A stretch of 64,000 nucleotides of DNA from Streptomyces sp. STR69 (GTDB lineage Bacteria; Actinomycetota; Actinomycetes; Streptomycetales; Streptomycetaceae), in contig NZ_JALJRY010000036.1 in assembly GCF_024519455.1 (NCBI RefSeq), positions 44,162 to 108,161 on the forward strand, given 5' to 3'. Numbering within the stretch: the first letter of the stretch is position 1; the number at the start of each line of letters is the position of its first letter. The position numbers and the translations under genes are program-made. This document shows, piece after piece, positions 1 to 8,116 of the stretch. The notes beneath the pieces were generated by a model, which searched no databases, was not told the DNA's origin, and saw nothing but the letters and a program-made list of their open reading frames with translations.

Positions 1-1043
1 CCGCCGGCGCCGGCGCCGTAGGAGCTGCCGACGAGCAGACCGCCGCCGGAGGAGTCGGCGATCCGCTGGACGGAGCTGACCGCGTCGCCGCGCCAGACGG
101 CGGAGTCGACGCGGCCGGCGTCCGTGCTCACCGCGCTGTTCGCGGTGGACGTGGCGGCGGAGACCGACGCGAGGTCGGCGGTGTCCAGGGTGACGTTGAC
201 CAGGGTCTCGGGGACCTCGACGGTGGTGTCGGTGGAGCCGCTGACCTCGTCGCCGGCGGTGTCCTCACCGGTGTCCGCCTCGGAGCCCGAGGAGTCACCG
301 GCGTCCAGCGCCACGTCGACGGTGTCGCCGGTGCGCTCGACCTCGGTGGTCACCGGGATACCGGTGGAACACGCCTCGTCCTCGGGCGTCGTCGCATAGC
401 AGGCCGGCATCAGGGTGAAGGAGAGCCGGTCGAGCCACTGTGCGCTGTAGGTCTCGGCGAGCCTGGTCGCGTCGATGGAGACGACCGCGTCACCGGTGGC
501 GGTGTCGGGGGCGTCGACCGCGAGCATGAAGCCCTGGGCGCCGTTCGCGACGGCGTCGGCCTCGGGTGCGGCGGCGACGCTCCACTGGCCTTCGAGGGCG
601 TCGGCCTGCGCCGGGGTGGCACCGTCGGGAGCGCCGACGCCGATGCTCATCGTGCCGTCGGCCGCCTTCGCGACGTCGGTCGTGCCGCCCGCGGTCATGG
701 TGTCGACGGCCTTGGTACCGGAGGCCGCGGGCACCTCGGCGACGGCCGCCGGCGCGTACACCTTCTGCGGATCGGTCGCGGCGGAGCCCGAGAGATCGTC
801 GAGGTCGTCGGTCGACTTCTCGTCGAGCGCGACGGCGTCCGTCTCCTGCAGGTCCGCCAGCTCGACCGTCGTACGGGGATCACCGGGGCCGAACGCGACG
901 GCGCCGGGCAGCAGGGTGACGTTGAGGGCCAGGACCAGCCCGGCGACGACACCGACCCGCGTTCGGCGTCGGACCAGGCGCTCGCGCGGCGATCTCGCCA
1001 GCGAACCTCTGCCGCACCACGACAGCACCGCACGCACCGTCAA
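1..1043 (-). CDS. Rhs-like large secreted protein, N-terminal part (partial)
   Basis: An open frame runs from a TTG at 1041-1043 off the left edge of the window, so only about 347 N-terminal residues are present. GGGGGAAGG lies six bases before the TTG; a GTG at 1035-1037 is the alternative. An arginine-rich stretch followed by a hydrophobic segment at about residues 29-46 is an export signal or anchor. After it come Ala/Asp/Thr-rich beta-type sequences with a paired cysteine region (PACYATTPEDEAC). This resembles the N-terminal region of Streptomyces Rhs-repeat secreted proteins, but the YD repeats that would prove it lie outside the window. It is divergent from the FG-GAP gene at 1366. Medium confidence in the family, high that it is a coding region. 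Confidence 0.6.
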   Translation of the reverse strand, partial: MTVRAVLSWCGRGSLARSPRERLVRRRTRVGVVAGLVLALNVTLLPGAVAFGPGDPRTTVELADLQETDAVALDEKSTDDLDDLSGSAATDPQKVYAPAAVAEVPAASGTKAVDTMTAGGTTDVAKAADGTMSIGVGAPDGATPAQADALEGQWSVAAAPEADAVANGAQGFMLAVDAPDTATGDAVVSIDATRLAETYSAQWLDRLSFTLMPACYATTPEDEACSTGIPVTTEVERTGDTVDVALDAGDSSGSEADTGEDTAGDEVSGSTDTTVEVPETLVNVTLDTADLASVSAATSTANSAVSTDAGRVDSAVWRGDAVSSVQRIADSSGGGLLVGSSYGAGAG

Positions 1044-1365
1044 AACGAACCTTCCCCCCGTGACACCCCGTCAGAAGCACACCGGCCCTGACCGCACTTT
1101 GTGAGCAACGGCTTACTCACCGAGCACGAAAATAAAGGCCTCGTGAAGATCGTCGTCAAGATGACAAGATTTTCTGTTAGGTATGTCACTCGCCAAAATC
1201 AGGCAAAGAACAGCAAAGAAACACTGTTGCCGTCTTTGCGCGACGATTACCCACTCCACGTCGGCCAAAGGATGTTGATCAGGACGGGAGGAGCTGTCCA
1301 TACTCCAACCGCCCGATCCGAGGGCACACCGGAAGAGTCATGCAGCCTGTTGTGGAGAAGGCCCC
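1044..1365. promoter_or_regulatory. AT-rich divergent intergenic region between two exported-protein genes
   Basis: These 322 bases separate two divergent starts (TTG at 1043 on the minus strand, TTG at 1366 on the plus strand). The stretch 1130-1215 is clearly AT-richer than anything nearby, which fits promoters for both genes. No clear -35/-10 pair or operator was fixed by eye, and no gene is seen here. Confidence 0.4.
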
Positions 1366-4300
1366 TTGAGCGACCTCGACACCGCCGCGGAACCAAGTCC
1401 CCCCGGCAGAAAGCGCGTTCGCCGTGCCGTGGCCACGGCCATGGCGCTGGCCCTCCTGGCCGGCGGCGGCGCACTGCTCGCGCTGCGCGACGGCGGCGAC
1501 GCGGTCTCCGACGCCAAGGCCAAGCGGGCCGCACAGCCGGTCGACGAGGACGAGGCCCAGTCACGGGCACGCAGGAGCGGCGAGAAGGTCGAAGTCGCCA
1601 CGCTGGCCGACGAGTTCTCGACCACCTACGCCAACCCCGACGGAACGTTCACCTACACGGTCTCCGTCGCGCCCCTGCGCGCGAGGAACTCCAAGGGGGC
1701 ATGGGCACCGGTCGACACCGGCCTGCGCCGGAGCGGCGAAGGCTGGCACACCGTCAACAGCCCGTATCCGGTGACCTTTTCGGCCGGGGGCAAGGGGGCC
1801 GACGGCACGCGCAAGGCCTCAACCAGGCAGTCCGGTACGGCAGTTCAGCCAGCCGTGTTCCGCACCGGAAGCCATTCCGCCCAGCAGGCCGACGACCCCG
1901 CCGACACCTCGTGGACCCCGCTGCTGACGATGACCGCCGAGGGCCACGAGGTCACCTTCGAGTGGCCGGGCGCGCTGCCCGAGCCGGTCGTCGAGGAAAA
2001 CCGCGCGCTGTACGAGGGCGTCCTGCCCGGCGTGGACCTGATGCTGACCGCCCGGGACACCGGCTTCACCCATGTCCTGGTCGTCCACACACCCCAGGCG
2101 GCCGAGAACCTGGCCGCCGACCCGCCGCGCTACCGGGTCACCTCCTCCAGCCTTTCCTTCGTCCTCGACCCCGGCACCGATGTGCTCACGGCCAAGGACG
2201 GCGACGGCAACGAGATCGCCGTCTCCCCCACGCCGTTCCTGTGGGACTCGGCGGGCACGCACGACACGGACGGCGGGTCCGCCGACCCGGAAGCCGCGAC
2301 CGGCACCAACGAGAACCCCGAGGTCGTCGAAGAGGCACCGGCGCGCGAGAACCCGGACGACACACCGGCCGACGAGGTCCCGAACGAGAACCCGGACGGC
2401 ACCGGGAGCAACGCGGACCCCGTCGCCTACGACGGCCTGCGGGCGTCCGCGTCCGACACACTCGCGCTGCCCGCCGTGAACGGCCCGGGCGAGGGCGGCC
2501 ACGCCACCACTGCCGCCGCCGAGTACCGCGGCGACGTACTGACGATCACCCCGCCGGCGGGCTATCTCACGGACACCGAGAACCTCACCTACCCACTGTT
2601 CCTCGACCCCTCCACCACCGGCATCCGCGCCAACTGGACCACGGTCTACAAGCGTTACCCCGGCTCCAGCTTCTACGACGGCGCCAACTACAACGAGGAC
2701 ACCAAGGAGGCCCGCGTCGGTTTCGAGAAGGAGACCTGGGGCACGGCCCGTTCGTTCTTCCGCATGAAGCTGCGGAACTCCATCAAGAACGCGGACGTCT
2801 CCAGCGCGACCCTGAAGGTCCTGGAGACCCACTCCTGGTCGTGCAGCAAGCGCACCGTCCAGCTGTGGGGCACGGGCGACTTCACCTCCAAGACCACCTG
2901 GAACCGCCAGCCGTCCTGGAAGCGGAAGATCACCTCGAAGTCCTTCGCCTACGGCTGGAAGTCCAACAGCTCCTGCCCCGACGCCTACGTCAACTTCACC
3001 GTCACCTCGCTCGCCCAGGACGCCGCCGACTCCGGCGCGACCAGCTTCAACCTGGGCCTGGTCGCCTCCACCTCGTCCTCCGCACCGACGGGTTCCGCCA
3101 GCAGCCTGGAGACGGACACATACTCCTGGAAGCGGTTCAAGGCCGAGGGCGACGGCTCACCGTCACTGTCCATCACCTACAACCGGAAGCCGAACACGCC
3201 GACCTCCGTCACCATGAGCCCCGGCTCCTGCGACACCTCCGCCTCGCCGTACATCAAGGTCGGCAAGGGCGACACCATCACCCTCAGCGGCAAGGCGACC
3301 GACCCGGACAGCGACCTGGCCAAGCTGGAGTTCCAGCTCTGGCAGACGGGCAAGGCCGACACCACGACCAAGACCTTCACCAAGGCCGTGGACGACGGCG
3401 AGGTCGGCGGAGTCTCCGTCAAGTCGTCCCTGAGCAACGGCGTCACCTACTCCTGGCGGGTGCGCGCCTGGGACGCCAAGGTCAGCAGCGGCTGGGCGCC
3501 CACCGGCGGCGACGGCGTGTGCCGTTTCACCTACGACACCGATCTGCCCGACTCCCCCGCCCCCGTCGTCTCGACCGACTTCCCCGGTGACGACGACGGC
3601 GACAGCGAACCCGACGTGTGGTCCGCCAAGCCCTTCGGCAACAGCGGCAGTTTCACCTTCGGGGTCGGCTCGTCCAGCGAGAGCGACATCGTGAAGTTCG
3701 TCTGGTCCATCAACTCCACCAGTTACACGGGCTACGCCTGCTCGGGCGGCGCACAGGGCACCTCCGGCGGCCTCACCAAGTCCTGCACCACGGCGATCAA
3801 GACGGCCACCATCACCGGCATCAAACCCCCGGCCGCCGGCCCCAACACCCTGTACGTCAAGTCCGTCGACTCGGCCGGCAACATCTCCCCCAACGCCACC
3901 AAGCACTTCTTCTACGTCCAACCGCGCTCGGCCGCGGACGGCGCCGGCGATCTGAACGGGGACGGCACGGCCGACTTCGCCCATGTCACCGCCGCCGGAA
4001 ACCTCTGGATCGACTCGGTCTCCCAGGACGGCGCCTGGGTGTCCAGCGCGTTCGGCACCCACGACAACGGCACCCTGATCAAGGACGGCGGCACCGCCCC
4101 ACACATCTGGGACGGCACCGGCACCTACGCCCTGGTCACCCACAACGGCGACTTCGCCCCCGGCGACGGCGTCACCGACTGGGTGATCCGCACCCACGCG
4201 GGCCGCCTGTTCGTCTACCCCGGCGACGGCTACGGCGCGATCGACGTGAGCAAGCGCGTCGAGATCCGCCTGCCGTCCAACGCCCCCGCTCCCTCGACCT

Positions 4301-4833
4301 TCTCGGAGATCAAGTCGGCGGGCGACATCACCGGCGACGGCCGACCCGAACTCCTCGTGGCGGGCGGTGCCGGCGGCAACGAGCTGTGGGTGTTCACCGG
4401 CTACAGCGGCGGCAGCTTCAGCGGGGCGACCCAGATGACCTCGTCCTCCTGGGGCGACACCGAACGCGACTTCGTGGCCGTCGCCGACTACAACGGCGAC
4501 GGCGCGGCCGACATGACGTACCGCACCTCGGCCGGCAACATCATCCTGCGCAAGGGCGTCCTCGACAGCGACGGGACGGGCACCGTCCTCGCCAGCCTGG
4601 GCACGTCCGCCGCGAGCCTGGACGGCGACGACACCTACGCCTCCGGCACCTTCACCTACGCCGCCTACCCGCTGATCCACGGCACCCCCGACGCCACCGG
4701 TGACGGCATCCCCGACATCTGGACGACCAACGCGGCCGGAGCCCTGCTTCTCCACAAGGGCGGCACCACCGCCATCGGCTCCTCCACCACGCTCAGGTCG
4801 AGCGGCTGGGAGACGGTCAAGCGACTGGGCTGA
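1366..4833 (+). CDS. Exported DNRLRE and FG-GAP/VCBS repeat protein
   Basis: A 1,155-residue protein starting at TTG 1366, five bases after GGAGAAGG. Residues 21-40 form one hydrophobic segment after an Arg/Lys-rich N-terminus, so it is exported or anchored. Residues 75-310 are beta-rich. Residues about 313-347 are a low-complexity linker repeating E-N-P-[DE]. Residues about 420-606 match the DNRLRE domain, with a disulfide-type Cys pair. A fibronectin/Ig-like region follows. From about residue 858 to 1110 there are four or more FG-GAP/VCBS units with calcium-loop cores such as DLNGDGTADF, DITGDGRPEL, DYNGDGAADM and DATGDGIPDI. These are typical extracellular adhesion or carbohydrate-contact folds; the target is unknown. 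The divergent Rhs-like neighbour suggests that both act at the cell surface. Confidence 0.8.
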   Translation: MSDLDTAAEPSPPGRKRVRRAVATAMALALLAGGGALLALRDGGDAVSDAKAKRAAQPVDEDEAQSRARRSGEKVEVATLADEFSTTYANPDGTFTYTVSVAPLRARNSKGAWAPVDTGLRRSGEGWHTVNSPYPVTFSAGGKGADGTRKASTRQSGTAVQPAVFRTGSHSAQQADDPADTSWTPLLTMTAEGHEVTFEWPGALPEPVVEENRALYEGVLPGVDLMLTARDTGFTHVLVVHTPQAAENLAADPPRYRVTSSSLSFVLDPGTDVLTAKDGDGNEIAVSPTPFLWDSAGTHDTDGGSADPEAATGTNENPEVVEEAPARENPDDTPADEVPNENPDGTGSNADPVAYDGLRASASDTLALPAVNGPGEGGHATTAAAEYRGDVLTITPPAGYLTDTENLTYPLFLDPSTTGIRANWTTVYKRYPGSSFYDGANYNEDTKEARVGFEKETWGTARSFFRMKLRNSIKNADVSSATLKVLETHSWSCSKRTVQLWGTGDFTSKTTWNRQPSWKRKITSKSFAYGWKSNSSCPDAYVNFTVTSLAQDAADSGATSFNLGLVASTSSSAPTGSASSLETDTYSWKRFKAEGDGSPSLSITYNRKPNTPTSVTMSPGSCDTSASPYIKVGKGDTITLSGKATDPDSDLAKLEFQLWQTGKADTTTKTFTKAVDDGEVGGVSVKSSLSNGVTYSWRVRAWDAKVSSGWAPTGGDGVCRFTYDTDLPDSPAPVVSTDFPGDDDGDSEPDVWSAKPFGNSGSFTFGVGSSSESDIVKFVWSINSTSYTGYACSGGAQGTSGGLTKSCTTAIKTATITGIKPPAAGPNTLYVKSVDSAGNISPNATKHFFYVQPRSAADGAGDLNGDGTADFAHVTAAGNLWIDSVSQDGAWVSSAFGTHDNGTLIKDGGTAPHIWDGTGTYALVTHNGDFAPGDGVTDWVIRTHAGRLFVYPGDGYGAIDVSKRVEIRLPSNAPAPSTFSEIKSAGDITGDGRPELLVAGGAGGNELWVFTGYSGGSFSGATQMTSSSWGDTERDFVAVADYNGDGAADMTYRTSAGNIILRKGVLDSDGTGTVLASLGTSAASLDGDDTYASGTFTYAAYPLIHGTPDATGDGIPDIWTTNAAGALLLHKGGTTAIGSSTTLRSSGWETVKRLG

Positions 4834-4852
4834 CCACGTGCGGCACACCGAA

Positions 4853-4891
4853 CGGGGCTCAGGGCCAGAGCAGTTGTCTGGCCCAGCCCCG
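4853..4891. terminator. Bidirectional hairpin between convergent genes
   Basis: CGGGGCT (4853-4859) and GGGCCAGA (4862-4869) pair with TCTGGCCC (4877-4884) and AGCCCCG (4885-4891): 15 base pairs with a two-base bulge and a seven-base loop. It sits just after the stop at 4833 and inside the last codons of the convergent gene ending at 4859. There is no long T-run, as is usual in Streptomyces. Confidence 0.6.
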
Positions 4892-5536
4892 CTCCTCCCG
4901 CACATAACTCAGCCGAACATGCCGCCGTAGCGCATCGCCCTGGAAGAACTCGGCCTCGTCGGGCAGCACGCGGTACAGCGTCCAGGTGGGGACCGGAAGC
5001 CCGGGCTCGCGCTGCGCCCGTTCCCAGGCCGCCTCCGACGCCTGCGTCAACTGGTCCAGGGACGGGAGGACTTCGCTCTGGTGGCCGGTCAAGGCCGCTG
5101 CCAGGGCTCCTGTCGAGCGGACGTGCAGGTCGGCCTGGGATTCGGCAGGGGGCGCCGGGAGGACCGGGCCGCGCAGGCGGATCTGGCGGCCCAGGCGGGG
5201 CCAGTAGAAGGAGAGGGCCGCGTACGCGAAGTGCTTGAGCTGGTGGCCCTTGCGGCTTGTGGCGTGGGTCGCGAAGGACCAGCCCTCCGTGTCCGCGCCG
5301 TGCAGCATCACCATCCGTACGTCGGGGAGGCCCTCGTCGTCCCTCGTCGCAAGGGACATCACGTGGGGCTCGATCTCCCCCGCCGCCACCGCCTCCGCGA
5401 ACCACGTGGTGAAGAGGGAGAGGGGGGTGTCCGGTGCCGTCGTCGGGTCGAACGGCCTCAGTTCGGTCGCTTCGGGGGCCCATACCCGTAGTGACTTCAG
5501 CAGGTCGTGGAGGTCCGGTCCCGTTTCCGTTGCCAT
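4859..5536 (-). CDS. Pyridoxamine 5'-phosphate oxidase family protein (PdxH/PhzG-like paralogue)
   Basis: 225 residues from ATG 5536 with AGGTGAT eight bases upstream. The FMN-binding split-barrel is recognised by RMVMLHGAD, then SRKGHQL, and later RQIRLRGPV, each aligning with the FMN/PLP motifs of PdxH. The C-terminus ends GWARQLLWP, whereas true PdxH proteins end with an R-x-D-R-L-x-P tail that helps bind PLP. A second, canonical PdxH lies at 51580-52299. This copy is therefore probably a flavin-dependent oxidase or reductase with another substrate. It is the last gene of a three-gene minus-strand operon, starting ten bases after the GNAT gene stop. Confidence 0.75.
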   Translation of the reverse strand: MATETGPDLHDLLKSLRVWAPEATELRPFDPTTAPDTPLSLFTTWFAEAVAAGEIEPHVMSLATRDDEGLPDVRMVMLHGADTEGWSFATHATSRKGHQLKHFAYAALSFYWPRLGRQIRLRGPVLPAPPAESQADLHVRSTGALAAALTGHQSEVLPSLDQLTQASEAAWERAQREPGLPVPTWTLYRVLPDEAEFFQGDALRRHVRLSYVREERGWARQLLWP

Positions 5537-5546
5537 AAGTCGAGTA

Positions 5547-6428
5547 TCACCTTTGGCCGGTGCCGGGTCCGAAGTCGTATGTAGTGAAGTCCGCGACCGG
5601 GCGGTACCCGATCCGTTGGTAGAGGGCGTTGCTGGTCGGGTTCGCGAGGTCGGTGAAGAGCAGTACCTCGGCCGCGCCCGCCGTACGCGCGGCCCGGCTG
5701 ACCTCCGCCGTGACGGCGCCCGCGTAGCCGCGGCCCCGCAGGTCCGCCGGTGTGTAGACGGGGGCGACACGGATCTGGCCGGCCACCTTCGCCGTGACTC
5801 CGGCCATCGACACCGGTGTTCCGTCGGGGGTTTCCCAGAGCGTGACACCGCCGTAGGAGATCCGTGCGTCGGCCCAGTCGGCCGAGCCCATCGTGGCGCC
5901 GTGCTCGCCGATCGCCGCCACGAACTCGCCGTGCCAGCGCATGAGTTGTTCGCGGTCCTTTGCCACCGCAACTCTTGGGCGGCCGGGAGGGGCGGGGGTC
6001 GGGATCGTCAACTCGGCGAGGCGGTAGAGGCGTTGGCGGGCATTGATTTCGAGTTCGGCTCCGGTTCGTCGTCGCCATGCTTCCGCGAAGGTCGACGCCG
6101 TGTCCTGTTCGGCCATGATGCCGGGCAACTCGGTTTCCGGGTCGGCGAGTTGGGCTGCCAGCGCTTCGGCCTCGTCGGGGGTGAGGCGGGTCGGCATGAG
6201 GCGGCCGGGAGGTGTGCGGAAGAAGGTGGCCGTGACGGTGCCGTCGCGTTCCAGCACGCCGAACTCCGGGTCGCCGTCGCCGTAGATGTGTCGCCCGCGG
6301 CTGCGCAGGGTGTCCGTGACCGTCAGCTGGAGCGTGTGGGGTGCGGGGCGGGACCGGAGGAAGTCCCCTGCCAGGCGCAGGAATTGGTCGAGGTCCGCGG
6401 TGATGTGCCAGGTGGGGATCGTCGTCAC
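5547..6428 (-). CDS. GNAT-family N-acetyltransferase (C-terminal GNAT domain)
   Basis: 293 residues from GTG 6428; the start overlaps the stop of the upstream GNAT gene as GTGA, so translation is coupled. The C-terminal third carries the acetyl-CoA-binding pattern (RIAPVYTP-like strand, then L-R-G-R-G-Y-A-G) and the late YQRIGYRPV strand typical of GNAT enzymes. The N-terminal half is a divergent alpha/beta region with no clear motif. The substrate cannot be told from sequence. The pairing with a RimJ/RimL-type acetyltransferase and a flavin oxidase relative suggests small-molecule detoxification or modification, which is inference. Confidence 0.75.
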   Translation of the reverse strand: MTTIPTWHITADLDQFLRLAGDFLRSRPAPHTLQLTVTDTLRSRGRHIYGDGDPEFGVLERDGTVTATFFRTPPGRLMPTRLTPDEAEALAAQLADPETELPGIMAEQDTASTFAEAWRRRTGAELEINARQRLYRLAELTIPTPAPPGRPRVAVAKDREQLMRWHGEFVAAIGEHGATMGSADWADARISYGGVTLWETPDGTPVSMAGVTAKVAGQIRVAPVYTPADLRGRGYAGAVTAEVSRAARTAGAAEVLLFTDLANPTSNALYQRIGYRPVADFTTYDFGPGTGQR

Positions 6429-7027
6429 AGTGCTGCCTTCGGGTCGGTCGCCAGGCGGCCGTGGAGGTGGACGTCGCGGAACGCGTCGCGCCGGCCCGCA
6501 TCGAACATCGCCCCGCGCAGTGTTCCCTCGGCGGGGAAGCCGCAGCGTTCGGCGATGTGGCAGGAGGCGTGGTGGCCGAGGGCGTGGCCGAGTTCGAGGC
6601 GGTGCAGGCCCAGGTCGGTCAGGGCCCAGTGGGCGGCGAGGGTGAGGGCGCGGGTGGCGACGTGCCGGCCGCGGGCCTCGGGGAGGGTCCAGTAGCCGAC
6701 GCGGGCGACGCGGATGATGTGGTCGATGTCGTTGACGCCGATGTGTCCCAGGGTCGTACCGTCGGCGGCGTCCATGACGCGGAACGAGGCGCTGACGCCG
6801 TCCTGGGCGCCCTCGGCGCGGGAGCGGAGCGAGTTGCGGGCGCCGGTGAGGTCCGTGATCGGGCGGAGTGGGGTGTTCCAGCGCTGGAAGTCGGGGTCGG
6901 ACACTCCGCGCAGCCAGTCCGCGACGTCGGTGTCGTCGTCGGCGTCCCAGGGGCGCAGCCGCAGTCCGTGGCCGTTCAGCTCGGGCAGCGGGTTCTGCTG
7001 GAGGGACCGCTCGCGTATGTGGGCCAT
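6425..7027 (-). CDS. RimJ/RimL-type GNAT N-acetyltransferase
   Basis: 200 residues from ATG 7027. The pattern is that of RimJ/RimL-like transferases: an early LRLRPWDADDD segment, GHIGVNDID, the CoA-loop region EARGRHVATRAL, and HxxCHIAERCGFPAEGTLR near the end. Such enzymes acetylate protein N-termini or amino groups of small molecules; the substrate here is unknown. First gene of the operon running down to 4859. It ends 4 bases inside the next GNAT gene. Confidence 0.8.
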   Translation of the reverse strand: MAHIRERSLQQNPLPELNGHGLRLRPWDADDDTDVADWLRGVSDPDFQRWNTPLRPITDLTGARNSLRSRAEGAQDGVSASFRVMDAADGTTLGHIGVNDIDHIIRVARVGYWTLPEARGRHVATRALTLAAHWALTDLGLHRLELGHALGHHASCHIAERCGFPAEGTLRGAMFDAGRRDAFRDVHLHGRLATDPKAAL

Positions 7028-7064
7028 CGCGCCATTGAACCAAGTGCCCCGTGCACGGGGTGTG

Positions 7065-7472
7065 TCATTTTTCCCCGGGCGGAAGCGTGAACACCGGTAC
7101 TCCGTCCCGGAACGCGGCCTCGACCGGCGTCCCGGCCCGTAGGGCGGCCGGGTCGGAGTCCACCAGTTCCGTCATCATGCGCGGGCCCTCCGCGAGGTCG
7201 ACGACGGCGGCGACGTACGGGACCCGTTGCCCGAAGGGCGGCAGGTCGTTGCGGTGGACGACGGACCAGGTGTAGAGAGTGGCGTGGCCGCTCGCGGGCT
7301 CCCAGGTGACGTTCTCGCTCCAGCAGTGGGGGCAGAACTCGCGCGGGTAGTGGTGGGCCCGGCCGCAGTCGGCGCAGCGGCGGATCAGCAGTCTGCCCTG
7401 GCCGGCCGCGTCCCAGTAGGTCCGGGTGAACGCGTCGGCCTCGGGGAGGTCGGAGCGGGGGGCGCCGGTCAT
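7065..7472 (-). CDS. DUF35 zinc-ribbon/OB-fold protein, acyl-CoA-associated
   Basis: 135 residues from ATG 7472, overlapping the DoxX stop as ATGA. Four cysteines at 33, 36, 47 and 50 (CADC and CPHC) form a rubredoxin-like zinc ribbon, followed by an OB-fold strand series (GHATLYTWSVVHR, VPYVAAVVDLAEGPRM). DUF35 proteins pair with thiolases, acyl-CoA hydratases or lipid-transfer-type aldolases, as in the side-chain steps of steroid catabolism (ChsH2-like). No thiolase partner lies next to it here. The upstream operator shared with other catabolic operons fits an acyl-CoA role. Confidence 0.8.
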   Translation of the reverse strand: MTGAPRSDLPEADAFTRTYWDAAGQGRLLIRRCADCGRAHHYPREFCPHCWSENVTWEPASGHATLYTWSVVHRNDLPPFGQRVPYVAAVVDLAEGPRMMTELVDSDPAALRAGTPVEAAFRDGVPVFTLPPGEK

Positions 7473-7921
7473 CGGAACCATCCCAGTGCGTCGTCCAGCG
7501 ACCACACCTGCCAGGACATCGCGAACAGTGCCACGACCGAGATGAGCGCCATCATCGCGTTCTGCCCCTGCTCCGCCCAGTCGTGGATCATGAGGGTGAA
7601 GTAGAGGACGTTGAGGAGCAGGCCCCCGACGAGGGCGACCGGGGTGAGGAATCCGGCGACCAGGCCGAGGCCTACGGCGAGTTCGGCGTAGACGACGACG
7701 TACGCCATCGTGCGCGGGCGTGGGGCGACCATCACGTCGAAGCCCGAACGGACCGCGGTCCAGCGGTGTTTGGCGGCGACGTCGGCGGCCCAGGCGATGC
7801 CGGTGCCGCGTTCGAACCAGGCTTTCTTGTCCTTGTGCCGCCAGCTCTCCAGCCACCACAGGCCGAGTCCTATGCGGAGGACCGCGAGCCATTCCGCTCC
7901 GTCGAGCCAGATCGCATCCAT
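7469..7921 (-). CDS. DoxX-family integral membrane protein
   Basis: 150 residues with about four membrane segments (near residues 12-27, 68-86, 92-112 and 122-142), the size and layout of DoxX/MauE-like proteins. These are linked to redox or quinone chemistry in membranes, but a reaction cannot be assigned. ATG at 7919-7921 is only three bases from a perfect palindrome at 7925-7941, so the transcript is either leaderless or starts within the operator. Co-transcribed with the DUF35 gene through an ATGA overlap. Confidence 0.75.
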   Translation of the reverse strand: MDAIWLDGAEWLAVLRIGLGLWWLESWRHKDKKAWFERGTGIAWAADVAAKHRWTAVRSGFDVMVAPRPRTMAYVVVYAELAVGLGLVAGFLTPVALVGGLLLNVLYFTLMIHDWAEQGQNAMMALISVVALFAMSWQVWSLDDALGWFR

Positions 7922-7924
7922 GAA

Positions 7925-7941
7925 TCTGACGGTACGTCAGA
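7925..7941. promoter_or_regulatory. Operator A: palindrome of the shared catabolic regulon
   Basis: TCTGACGGTACGTCAGA has perfect seven-base arms around a three-base centre. It abuts the DoxX start codon and fits the consensus CTGAYGNNNCGTCAG seen at four other starts in this window. Size and symmetry suit a TetR-type repressor; the regulator is unknown. Confidence 0.6.
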
Positions 7942-8116
7942 AGCTGAAGAAAGCCGAGAGGGGGCCATGAAAATCCTGTGCACGGGCCGTGCCGCTGTGG
8001 GCCCGCCATGAATCCCGGCAGATTGTTGACGATTTTGTTCGCCGCCGATTACGTTCGCAGGAGCAAGGCCAAGGAGCGGTCGGAAAGACACGGTCAGGAA
8101 GACGAGAGGCAGCACG

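Noticed and set aside
3163..4905. Minus-strand frame of 580 codons under the FG-GAP gene
   Set aside because: A long antisense frame is expected from codon bias in GC-rich DNA; its protein is Gly/Val/Arg-rich without domains, while the plus-strand protein has clear repeats.
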